The position numbers and the translations under genes were made by a program. Under the pieces are notes generated by a model that was not told where the DNA came from, ran no database searches, and was given only the letters and a program-made list of their open reading frames with translations. Positions 1 to 7,981 of a stretch of 64,000 nucleotides of DNA are shown piece by piece. How positions within the stretch are numbered: position 1 is the first letter of the stretch; each line of letters starts with the position of its first letter. The stretch comes from Aurantiacibacter poecillastricola. Its GTDB lineage: Bacteria; Pseudomonadota; Alphaproteobacteria; Sphingomonadales; Sphingomonadaceae. The stretch is taken from positions 62,001-126,000 of the forward strand of contig NZ_JAVAMS010000002.1 of the NCBI RefSeq assembly GCF_030730945.1, given 5' to 3'.

Positions 1-1857
1 CTGTCGGTCTATCGTCCGACGACGGGCGGCCCCCATCCGACCTTGCTGTGGATCCTGCCGGAGCGGCGGGAAACCATCGATCCGCGTGACGGCACGATCA
101 CGCCGGTGATGAGCGGCGCCGAACTCGCCTTCTTCACCAGCCACGGTTACGCCGTTGCGCTGGCAGAGATGCGCGGGGGAGGGGCGTCATTCGGCACGCG
201 CGACCTCGATCGCAGTCCCCAGTTGGGCCGCGACGGGGCAGACATCGTGGAGTGGATCTCCGCCCAGCAATGGTCCGATGGCACGCTGGGGATGATCGGA
301 TCTTCGTACCAGGGGTTCATCCAGTACGCGACGGCCGCTCATGCTCCGCGCGGGCTGCGCGCCATCTTTCCCGAGATCGCCGGTTTCGACGATTACGGAT
401 CCATGTTCTATCCCGGTGGCATCCTGAACAATGCGCTGTCATCTTTCGCTTCGGAGTCGATGGCTCGCTCTGCCCGTAACGTGTTCGATCCCGCAAACCG
501 GCAGCTTCCCGCAGCGCCGGCTGTGGACGAGGACCGGGACGGCGAATGGGCGGACGAAATACCGCTGGACCGCGATGGGGATGGCAGTTTCCTGGACGAG
601 GACGCCATCGTCTACGCCGATGGGCAACCTCGCCAGCACCTGTATCTCGAGGCTACGCGCGACCATCTGGACAACACCCAGCTCACCCTGGACCGACTGG
701 CCGCGGCGCCCCATCGCGACAGCACGCTGGCGGGGACGCCTTATACCTACAGCGACATCGATCCAGCCAACCGCCCCGCCGCCATCAGCCGATCGGGCAT
801 CGCGGTGTACAATCGCGGCGGCTGGTTCGATTACCACGCCCGCGACACAACCCTGTGGTTCGCAACACTTCAGGGGCACACACCGACGCGGCTGATGATG
901 GCGCCGACAGGGCACGGCGGCCTTCCCGAAGGCGAAGGGGAGGAACTTTACCGCGCCGGGCCATACTTCCGCCATTTCGGTAGTACCTCGACCAACACGA
1001 TGATGCTGGGAGAGAAGCTTGCGTTCTTCGATCGTCATGTTCGCGGAATCGGAAACGGCCTCGATGACGTCGATCCCGTCCTGCTCTACGTAATGGGCGA
1101 GGGCTGGCGAAGGGAGGAGACATGGCCTCTCCCACGCGGCGTGCAGACAAGGTTCTACTTCGCCGAGGACGGTCTGGCGCAAGCTCCCCCGGCTTCGGTC
1201 GGCGCGAGGCGGTACGAGGTCGACTTCGAAGTCACTTCCGTTTCTTCGGGTGCGAGCCGCTGGAACTACGGGATCTCGCGGGCGGAAAAGCCGATGACGC
1301 TGGACCACGATGCCTTGCGGCGAACGGCATTCGCCACCGCTCCGCTGGCGGAGGATACCGAAGTGACCGGCCATCCGATCCTCGAACTCGTCCTATCATC
1401 GGACCTCCCCGAAGCGGATGTCTTCGCCTATCTCGAGGATGTCGCTCCCGACGGCACCTCGCTGCTGGTCACAGAAGGTCAGCTGCGCGCGAACTACCAC
1501 GGCCTGCGTCCGATATCGCAGATGGTGAGCGGGGAGGCCTCGTCCATAGCCGTGCGACCGGACTTGCCGTGGCAGGGTTTCGACGCTTCGGATTACGATG
1601 CGCAGCCGCTGGCGGACGGGCAGCGTTTACGCCTCGTCTTCGACCTGATGCCGACGAGCTGGGTCTTCCGCCGGGGCCACAGAATTCGCCTGTCGCTGGC
1701 CGGGGCGGATTATCCCAGCTTCGCTGTCCATCCGGAACTTGAGCAGGCGCGCGCCGCGGGTGACCCACCGGTGTGGCAGATCTGGTGGGGGCCGGCACAG
1801 TCCTACCTTGAACTACCCATCATACCTGCTGTGGAGAATGACGATGAAGATAACTAG
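1..1857 (+). CDS. CocE/NonD family hydrolase, 5'-truncated by window edge
   Basis: The reading frame is open from base 1, so the true start lies upstream; 618 residues are visible. The protein looks like an X-Pro dipeptidyl-peptidase/cocaine-esterase type serine hydrolase. The nucleophile elbow reads GMIGSSYQG, with the serine at about bases 304-306. A TGHGG segment near base 910 is a candidate for the catalytic histidine. The second half has the beta-sandwich style of the CocE C-terminal domain (WVFRRGHRIRLSLAGADYPS). An acidic insert at about 526-603 contains two DxDxDG loops like EF-hands. The stop overlaps the next hydrolase gene by 14 nt. Family is clear; substrate (ester, amide or peptide) cannot be told. 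A signal peptide, if present, is outside the window. Confidence 0.85.
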   Translation: MSVYRPTTGGPHPTLLWILPERRETIDPRDGTITPVMSGAELAFFTSHGYAVALAEMRGGGASFGTRDLDRSPQLGRDGADIVEWISAQQWSDGTLGMIGSSYQGFIQYATAAHAPRGLRAIFPEIAGFDDYGSMFYPGGILNNALSSFASESMARSARNVFDPANRQLPAAPAVDEDRDGEWADEIPLDRDGDGSFLDEDAIVYADGQPRQHLYLEATRDHLDNTQLTLDRLAAAPHRDSTLAGTPYTYSDIDPANRPAAISRSGIAVYNRGGWFDYHARDTTLWFATLQGHTPTRLMMAPTGHGGLPEGEGEELYRAGPYFRHFGSTSTNTMMLGEKLAFFDRHVRGIGNGLDDVDPVLLYVMGEGWRREETWPLPRGVQTRFYFAEDGLAQAPPASVGARRYEVDFEVTSVSSGASRWNYGISRAEKPMTLDHDALRRTAFATAPLAEDTEVTGHPILELVLSSDLPEADVFAYLEDVAPDGTSLLVTEGQLRANYHGLRPISQMVSGEASSIAVRPDLPWQGFDASDYDAQPLADGQRLRLVFDLMPTSWVFRRGHRIRLSLAGADYPSFAVHPELEQARAAGDPPVWQIWWGPAQSYLELPIIPAVENDDEDN

Positions 1858-2830
1858 CCCGATACGATACGGCGTTCTCGCATCTGTCCTGCTGGCGGTA
1901 TGTGCAGCGCCAGCCGCGGCGCAGGACGATAGCCCCGCACCCTATCCGGCGGGGCCCATCGGAGCCCCGGCAGGAAGCGGGCCTTATCCCGCCATAGCGG
2001 AAGCGCGGGGCGACGCGCTGGGATACACGATCTATCGCCCGGCCAGATCTCCCGGTTTCAAGCTGCCACTGGTGCTCTGGGGCAATGGCGGCTGCCGCGA
2101 CAACGGGCTGTCCGCAAGCCACTTCCTGCGGGAAATCGCCAGCCATGGCTATTTCGTCGTGGCGAACGGCAGCGCGCGGCAGGAGCGTGACGTGCTGACA
2201 CAGCTCCCAGACGTCTCGTCGGCTCCCCCGGCCCCGACGGAGGGCCCCGTGCGCCCTCAGCGCATGGCACCCGACGAGACGAGCGTCACGCAGATGCTGG
2301 CCGCTATCGACTGGGCAGAGGCTGCCGATGCCGATCCGGGGAACGCGTATTTCGACCTTGTGGACACTTCGCGCGTCGCAGCCCTTGGTCACAGTTGCGG
2401 AGGGTTGCAGGCACTGTCGGCCGGTCTCGATTCGCGGATCGATACCGTGATGGCACTCGCCAGCGGGGTCTACAGTATCGATGAAAGCCCGCCGGGAAAT
2501 GTCGAGATATTGCAATCGGACCTTGCTGGCCTGCGCTCGCCGGTCGCCATCGTCCTTGGCGGCCCCAGCGACATCGCCTACCCCCACGGTACGCGGAATT
2601 TCGAGCTGATCGACCACGTCCCCGTCCTCGCAGCCAGCCTTCCGGTTGGCCACGGGGGGACATTCCAGCTCGAGAACGGCGGCGAATGGGCGGGCGTCTC
2701 GGCAGCATGGCTCGACTGGCAATTGAAAGGCAGCCACGCCGCTGCCCGCTGGTTCGTGGGAGAGGATTGTATCCTCTGCCGGGACGAGGAGTGGACGGTG
2801 GATCGCAAGCTGTTTCCGCTGGAGCCGTAA
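1844..2830 (+). CDS. exported alpha/beta hydrolase
   Basis: 328 residues. ATG at 1844 is chosen because GGAGA lies 6 nt upstream and the translation opens with a good signal peptide (MKITSPIRYG, then a hydrophobic stretch ending AAPAAAQ). ATG at 1838 is possible but too close to that site. The fold is alpha/beta hydrolase: oxyanion region VLWGNGGCRD, nucleophile elbow GHSCGG (S184), candidate acid D243 in GGPSD, candidate histidine H270 in PVGHGG. A C-terminal GEDCxLC motif suggests a disulfide or metal site. It is strongly similar to the C-terminal part of the fused hydrolase at 15694-18347 and overlaps the CocE-like gene before it, so the two probably act together in the periplasm. Confidence 0.85.
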   Translation: MKITSPIRYGVLASVLLAVCAAPAAAQDDSPAPYPAGPIGAPAGSGPYPAIAEARGDALGYTIYRPARSPGFKLPLVLWGNGGCRDNGLSASHFLREIASHGYFVVANGSARQERDVLTQLPDVSSAPPAPTEGPVRPQRMAPDETSVTQMLAAIDWAEAADADPGNAYFDLVDTSRVAALGHSCGGLQALSAGLDSRIDTVMALASGVYSIDESPPGNVEILQSDLAGLRSPVAIVLGGPSDIAYPHGTRNFELIDHVPVLAASLPVGHGGTFQLENGGEWAGVSAAWLDWQLKGSHAAARWFVGEDCILCRDEEWTVDRKLFPLEP

Positions 2831-2855
2831 TAGCTCCGCCATTCATCGGCCGTCT

Positions 2856-3533
2856 TCAATCGCCGAACAAGGCACGGTCGAGCGAGGTGAGGAACTGCAG
2901 GCCGTTCTCCACATGGCGCCGCATCGCTTTCTCCGCCGCTTCCGGGTCGCCTGCAAGGATCGCGTCCAGGATTGCTCGGTGGTCGCGCGTCGCCTCGTTC
3001 ATCCGGTCACCGCGATAGAAGCTCTCGAACAGCAGGTGGTGCACCGGCGTGTTGAGGCGAGATACCAGGTCAGCGATCACGTCGTTACGCGTCACGCGCA
3101 TGATCATGGAATGCCATTCTCCGTTGAGCTTGCCGAACTGCTCCGCGGCACCCGATTCAACGCAGGTCTCCATCTTCTCGGCAATCTCGCGAAGCCTTTC
3201 CTTGTCCTCGTCCGAGGCTAGGCGGGTGAAGTCTGCGGCGCAGATCCCTTCCAGCGCGGCGCGGGCGCGGTATAGCTGACTGACTTCCGCCAGCGAGGCC
3301 TCGCGAACCGATGCGCCGCGAAATTCCTCGATCTCCAGCAGTCCTTCGGCTGCCAGTCGCTGGAAAGCCTCGCGAACCTTGAAGCGGCTGCCGCCGGTTC
3401 GCCGGATGATGTCGACTTCCACCAGGCGTTGCCCGGGCACGAAGCGGTTGGCGCGGATTTGCGAGCGTATCCAGTCGGCTATCTCGGTTGCGGGTGGGCC
3501 ACTTTTCGGCAGGGCGTCGGCGATTTCGGTCAT
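2856..3533 (-). CDS. GntR family transcriptional regulator, FCD (FadR) subfamily
   Basis: 225 residues from ATG at 3533, preceded by GGAAGA with an 8-nt gap. An in-frame ATG at 3551 would add six residues (MRKTLL) and has a weaker site. A winged helix-turn-helix covers about residues 15-80 (PGQRLVEVDIIRRTGGSRFK, VREAFQRLAAEGLL). An all-helical FCD ligand-binding domain covers about 88-215, with the histidines expected for metal or ligand binding (GEWHSMI, RRHVENG). The gene diverges from the TonB receptor at 3699, and a palindrome matching GntR-type operators lies between them. It most likely controls itself and the downstream catabolic run in response to a carboxylate effector, which is inference from the family. 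The short convergent gap to the hydrolase at 2830 shows no clear terminator. Confidence 0.9.
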   Translation of the reverse strand: MTEIADALPKSGPPATEIADWIRSQIRANRFVPGQRLVEVDIIRRTGGSRFKVREAFQRLAAEGLLEIEEFRGASVREASLAEVSQLYRARAALEGICAADFTRLASDEDKERLREIAEKMETCVESGAAEQFGKLNGEWHSMIMRVTRNDVIADLVSRLNTPVHHLLFESFYRGDRMNEATRDHRAILDAILAGDPEAAEKAMRRHVENGLQFLTSLDRALFGD

Positions 3534-3556
3534 GAGTAGTGTCTTCCGCATTGGTC

Positions 3557-3578
3557 ACCAAATTGTCAACAATATGGT
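3557..3578. promoter_or_regulatory. predicted GntR/FCD operator
   Basis: A 22-bp palindrome, ACCA-n-ATTGTCAACAAT-n-TGGT, with only the one n/n pair failing to match. The core TTGT-CA-ACAA resembles the T-n-G-T/A-C-n-A half-sites typical of FCD-type GntR regulators. It sits in the 165-bp divergent region between the regulator and the TonB-receptor gene, 24 bp from the chosen regulator start. I see no second copy of the motif elsewhere in the window. Confidence 0.6.
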
Positions 3579-3698
3579 TAGCCAACTTTTGCTTGCGGGA
3601 AGCGGGCGCACGCAGGAGATTGCGCGGCGAAGCGGGCCAGGGACCCCGCCACTACGTGACCCGGATGGCAAATTCCGGGCGGACTTGGGAGAGATACG

Positions 3699-6395
3699 AT
3701 GAGCGAGTCGACGAAAAGTCACCATACCGTGCGCAGCGCGCTGCTTTGCGGTGCCGCGATGGCAACCGCCTGCATCACGGTTCCGGCATTTGCGCAGGAC
3801 GAGGATAGCGAAGCGCCGCCCGAAAATGCCATCATCGTCACCGGCAGCCGCGTCAGCACCGGGGGAGCGCCGGTGGGCGCTACGGCGACCGTGCTGGGAC
3901 GCGAGGCCATCGAGGAATCCGGCTCCGTCACGATCGACCGTGTCATTCGCGAGCTGCCGCAGGTTTTCGACCTCGGCGTATCGGAGAATTCGCGTGGCCA
4001 GGCCGGCGGTTCCGGCAACATTACCTACGGCAACAGCGTGAACCTGCGCGGCATCGGCCCTTACGCGACGCTGGTGCTGATCGACGGTCACCGCGTCGTG
4101 AACAACAGTCGCTCGACCGATCCCTCCGTCCTGCCGACGCTGGGCGTGGAGCGCATCGACGTCGTTGCCAACGGCGCATCGGCCATCTACGGCTCCGACG
4201 CGGTGGCGGGCGTGGTCAACATCATTCCGCGCCGCTCGCTGGACGGGGTCGAGGCGTTTGGCCGGTACGGCATCGCGGACGATGGCGCGTTCGACGAATG
4301 GTCCGCCGGTGCGGCGCTGGGCTTCCAGTTCGATCGCGGGCAGATCATGGTCGCCTACGAGCACGTCGAACGATCGAACCTGAGCGGAGACGACCGCGAT
4401 TTCTTCGTCTCCGACCAGCGCGACTTCGGCGGCGCGGACTACCGCGTCACCCGCTGCGCGCCCGGCACCCTGCTTGCCAACGGCACGACCTATGCCCTGC
4501 CGAACCTGTATACGCAGGCCAATGCCGGTGCCATCACGGCAGGCACCACCAATCTGTGCGACAATTTGATCGGGCAGGACCTGTTTCCCGAGCAGAAGTA
4601 CGATTCGGTCAACTCCACCGGCAATTTCGAAGTCACCGACTGGCTGGAAGTGTTCTACGACGGCTTCTATTCGAAGCGCGACTTCACCCGCCTGAGCGCG
4701 CGCCCGTCTACCAGGCTGACCGTGCCGGAGACCAACGCGTTCTTCGTGCGCCCGCCCGGCTTCACCGGAACCAGCTACCAGATCGACTACAGTTTCGCCG
4801 ACGATGTCGACCTCACGCAGTCCGAAGGTTCGGCGGAGAGCTGGCAGATTTCGCCCGGGCTGCGCATCCAGCTGCCTTACGAGTGGGAGTTCGAGGGTCT
4901 TGTCGCCTATGGCGAGACGCACGATTTCTCCGGATCCTATGACGGGGTGAACAATGCCGCGCTCAATGCAGCGCTTGCCAGTTCCGATCCCAGTACCGCG
5001 TTCGATCCCTATGGCGGCGGTCGCACCTCGCAGGCGGTGCTCGACAACATCTTCAACCAGATCTTCCTCGCGCCTACCGACGGCGAGCTGACCTTCTACG
5101 AGGCCGGTGCAAGCGGTCCGCTGGTGGACCTGCCCGGCGGCGAAGTGCGTCTCGCGGTAGGGTACGAACGGCAGGACTTCACCGTCGACTTAGGCGTGGC
5201 GCGAGGCGATCCGAGCAACGAGATACGGTTCCGCACCTTCGACCGTACCGTGGATTCGTTCTACGCGGAAATGCTGGTGCCGCTGTTCGGCGGCGGCAAT
5301 GCCCGTCCGGGGCTGGAGGAACTGGAGGTGGTCGCGGCGATCCGTCACGACAGCTACAGCGATGCTGGCGATACGACGAACCCGCAATTCGGCGTCAACT
5401 GGATGCCGACCGACAGGCTGACCCTTCGCGGCACCTACGGCACGTCGTTCCGCGCGCCGACGATCCCCGAGATCTACGGCAACAGCAACAACCTGTTCGT
5501 GCAGAACTACCAGAACCCCGCTGGCGGCGCGCCGGTGGTGGGTGTTGCCCTCTCCGGACCCAATCTCGACCTCGGGCCGGAAACCTCGACCACCTGGTCC
5601 GTCGGCGCGGACTGGGAGCCGGTGGACGACCTGCTGCTCTCGATCACCTATTTGGACGTGGCCTATGACAACCAGGTCAGCGCCAACCTCTCCAACCTCT
5701 CCAACCTCACGATCCTGGGGCAGGAGGACCAGTTCGTAGGCACCGGCGTGGTGCTGCGCGGACAGGATGCGCGTGACCAGATCCAGTCGCTGATCGATTC
5801 CGGCGTGAACGTGCTGGGCGCCTTCCCCGGCGGCAGCCTGTCGAATATCGACGTGTTCGTGGACGGCCGCTCGCGCAACCTCGGCAAGTCGATCACCCGC
5901 GGTATCGATTTCAACCTCGCCTACCGCCTCGATCTCGGACCGGACGACCTGCTGCGGCTGGGAGCCTCGGGTACCTATCTGACGGATTACGAGGTGGCCG
6001 TGGCGCCGGAAGCGGAACTGATCGACCAGCTCAACATCATCTTCCAGCCGCTGCGCTTCAAGGGCAGGTTGTTCGCCAACTGGGATCACGGTCCGTTCTC
6101 GACCCGCGTGCTGGCGACGCATGTGGGCGGCTACAGCAACAATCTCATCACGCCGAACGAGGACGTGGACAGTTACACGCCTATCGATCTCACCTTCACC
6201 TGGCGCGTGCGGGACAGTTTCGACGATCCCGACGCTGTCGATCTCGAACTCACGGCAGAGGTGCGCAACCTGTTCGACGAGGATCCGCCCTATGTGAACC
6301 TTGCACCTAGCGGTAATGGCAGCGGCGGCTACGATGCCACCGCGGCAAGCCCGATCGGGCGGCTGTTCGCTGTGGGGGCGCGGGTTCGCTTCTGA
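3699..6395 (+). CDS. TonB-dependent outer-membrane receptor
   Basis: 898 residues, start supported by GGGAGAG upstream. A signal peptide (residues 1-32, cleavage after PAFA) is followed by a TonB-box-like AIIVTGSR and a plug domain (about 45-170; VNLRGIGPYATLVLIDGHRV, GASAIYGSDAVAGVVNIIPR). A long beta-barrel ends in the terminal aromatic expected for outer-membrane proteins (GARVRF). The role is energised uptake of a large or scarce compound. It is the first gene after the predicted GntR operator, and only 24 nt separate it from capA-like, so it is probably co-transcribed with the TRAP and CoA genes. In sphingomonads such receptors often import organic substrates rather than siderophores; the substrate here is unknown. 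Confidence 0.92.
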   Translation: MSESTKSHHTVRSALLCGAAMATACITVPAFAQDEDSEAPPENAIIVTGSRVSTGGAPVGATATVLGREAIEESGSVTIDRVIRELPQVFDLGVSENSRGQAGGSGNITYGNSVNLRGIGPYATLVLIDGHRVVNNSRSTDPSVLPTLGVERIDVVANGASAIYGSDAVAGVVNIIPRRSLDGVEAFGRYGIADDGAFDEWSAGAALGFQFDRGQIMVAYEHVERSNLSGDDRDFFVSDQRDFGGADYRVTRCAPGTLLANGTTYALPNLYTQANAGAITAGTTNLCDNLIGQDLFPEQKYDSVNSTGNFEVTDWLEVFYDGFYSKRDFTRLSARPSTRLTVPETNAFFVRPPGFTGTSYQIDYSFADDVDLTQSEGSAESWQISPGLRIQLPYEWEFEGLVAYGETHDFSGSYDGVNNAALNAALASSDPSTAFDPYGGGRTSQAVLDNIFNQIFLAPTDGELTFYEAGASGPLVDLPGGEVRLAVGYERQDFTVDLGVARGDPSNEIRFRTFDRTVDSFYAEMLVPLFGGGNARPGLEELEVVAAIRHDSYSDAGDTTNPQFGVNWMPTDRLTLRGTYGTSFRAPTIPEIYGNSNNLFVQNYQNPAGGAPVVGVALSGPNLDLGPETSTTWSVGADWEPVDDLLLSITYLDVAYDNQVSANLSNLSNLTILGQEDQFVGTGVVLRGQDARDQIQSLIDSGVNVLGAFPGGSLSNIDVFVDGRSRNLGKSITRGIDFNLAYRLDLGPDDLLRLGASGTYLTDYEVAVAPEAELIDQLNIIFQPLRFKGRLFANWDHGPFSTRVLATHVGGYSNNLITPNEDVDSYTPIDLTFTWRVRDSFDDPDAVDLELTAEVRNLFDEDPPYVNLAPSGNGSGGYDATAASPIGRLFAVGARVRF

Positions 6396-6419
6396 ATATT
6401 GCCGGGTTAGGGTCTTTCA

Positions 6420-7532
6420 ATGCAGGATGCGACAACCGTTGCCGTGACAGGCGATCTGGTTCTGGACGAGCCTGACGCAGGTTACTGGCTGTCGGGAATC
6501 GCTCCTGCGCTGAAAGCGGCCGATATCGCAATCGGTCACCTCGAAGTGCCCCACACGAAAAGCGAGATGGAGCTGGAAGGCGATGTGCCCGCGCCCGGTG
6601 CACCGCTCGAAAACCTGCGCCCGCTGGTCCAAGCCGGCTTCGACATACTCTCGCTGGCAGGCAACCATATTGCTGACCGCGGGGCGGAAGGCATCGCGGA
6701 AACGGTCGCCGAACTTGAGAAGCTGGGTATCGCGTTCTGCGGGGCCGGCGCAAACCTTGAGGAGGCGCGCAGGCCGGCCTTCGCCCATAGCAAGGGTCAT
6801 ACGGTCGCGCTGCTCAGCTACAATTGCATCGGCCCCGAGATGGCCTGGGCAGCGGATGACCGGGCGGGCTGCGCTTACCTTCCTCTCGAAACAAGCGATG
6901 GTGCGCAGGTTACGCCGATCGCGGATTTTACGGGTGCGGCATCTGCCTGCAGCGACATCCTGCAAGACGATATAGAGGCCGCACGCAGGGGCGGGGCGGA
7001 TCACGTAGTCGTCGCACTGCACAAGGGTAGGGTTCACACGCCCGCCCACGTCGCTCCCTACGAGCGCGAAGTCGCGAGGCTGGCCGTGGATGCAGGCGCC
7101 GACGCCGTGATCTCCCACCACGCGCATATCGTGCAAGGCATCGAATTCTATCGCGGCGCGCCGATCTTTCACGGGCTGGGCAATGGCTGCGTGGTTACCC
7201 GAGCCCTGTCGCCCGACCAGGATCATGCCGCCCGCCGGGAATGGGCGCTGCGCCGCAAGGAGCTGTTCGGCTTCGAGCCCGATCCAGATTACTACCTCGC
7301 GCCGTTCCATCCCGAGGCGGTGAGCGGCTTCATCGGGCAACTGACCTTTCATCACGATGCGCAGGTAATGGCGTCGATCGTGCCCGTCGATGTCGAGGCA
7401 CCGGGCCGGCCGGTCCTTGCAGAAGGCAACCGGGCGCAGGACATCCTTCGCTATGTGGAGGACATCACTGCGAGAGCGGGGCTGCCACCAATTCGCATAA
7501 GCCCGCACGGCCTCGTCAGGGCTGCAGCATGA
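6420..7532 (+). CDS. CapA-family metallophosphatase-like protein
   Basis: 370 residues. It matches the CapA/PgsA poly-gamma-glutamate-associated calcineurin-like phosphoesterase fold: TVAVTGDLVLD at the N terminus, SLAGNHIADRG (residues about 79-89), VVVALHKGR, and ISHHAHIVQGIE followed by HGLGNGCV. These are the usual metal-binding Asp/Asn/His segments. No signal peptide is seen, so it is probably cytoplasmic. No capB or capC ligase genes are nearby, so capsule synthesis is unlikely. The last four bases overlap the start of dctQ (ATGA), which places it in the TRAP/CoA operon. The weak site upstream leaves the start moderately certain. A hydrolytic step on the imported compound is possible but only inferred. 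Confidence 0.8.
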   Translation: MQDATTVAVTGDLVLDEPDAGYWLSGIAPALKAADIAIGHLEVPHTKSEMELEGDVPAPGAPLENLRPLVQAGFDILSLAGNHIADRGAEGIAETVAELEKLGIAFCGAGANLEEARRPAFAHSKGHTVALLSYNCIGPEMAWAADDRAGCAYLPLETSDGAQVTPIADFTGAASACSDILQDDIEAARRGGADHVVVALHKGRVHTPAHVAPYEREVARLAVDAGADAVISHHAHIVQGIEFYRGAPIFHGLGNGCVVTRALSPDQDHAARREWALRRKELFGFEPDPDYYLAPFHPEAVSGFIGQLTFHHDAQVMASIVPVDVEAPGRPVLAEGNRAQDILRYVEDITARAGLPPIRISPHGLVRAAA

Positions 7533-7981
7533 ACAAGCCAATGAGACTGGCCGTATGGATCGGCGGCTCCGCGCTGCTCGCAGCAACGGCAATCGATACG
7601 CTGGCCGTGATCGGCAGGCATGTGGGCCTCCCTGTCACCGGCTCCATCGAGCTGATGCAGGCAGCGGTGCTGGTGTCCGGCGGGCTGGGGCTTGTGATCG
7701 CGACCATCGTGCAATCGCATGCACGGGTCCGGCTGTTCATCGACAGGCTCTCGCCACCGGGGCAGGTTCTAGCAGACCGGATCTCCGATGCGCTGTCCCT
7801 GATATTCTTCCTGGGCCTGCTCATAGGCTCGGCGTGGCTCTCGCTCGATCTGTGGGACGCCCACGAACAGAGCGAGATACTTGGGGTTCCCTGGCGCTGG
7901 CTTCGCGTCATAGCCAACCTCTGCCTCTTCATCGCCGCTGCCAGCCTGGCCCTGCGCATCGTCAGGAAGGTGCAATCGTGA
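7529..7981 (+). CDS. dctQ: TRAP transporter small permease (DctQ type)
   Basis: 150 residues starting at the ATG that overlaps the capA-like stop (ATGA). About four hydrophobic helices are visible: SALLAATAIDTLAVI, AAVLVSGGLGLVIATIV, ALSLIFFLGLLIGSAWLSL and ANLCLFIAAASLAL. The loop PVTGSIELMQ is typical of DctQ. It forms the membrane complex with the large permease that follows, whose GTG start overlaps its stop (GTGA). Length and topology are normal. TRAP systems take up organic acids using a sodium or proton gradient and a periplasmic binding protein; here that protein is the DctP at 13527. Confidence 0.85.
   Translation: MNKPMRLAVWIGGSALLAATAIDTLAVIGRHVGLPVTGSIELMQAAVLVSGGLGLVIATIVQSHARVRLFIDRLSPPGQVLADRISDALSLIFFLGLLIGSAWLSLDLWDAHEQSEILGVPWRWLRVIANLCLFIAAASLALRIVRKVQS

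Noticed and set aside
3555..4922. 455-residue minus-strand reading frame
   Set aside because: Antisense of the TonB receptor and its promoter region.
6420..7532. poly-gamma-glutamate capsule synthesis role for the CapA-like gene
   Set aside because: No capB/capC ligase genes nearby and the gene is fused by overlap to a TRAP transporter operon.
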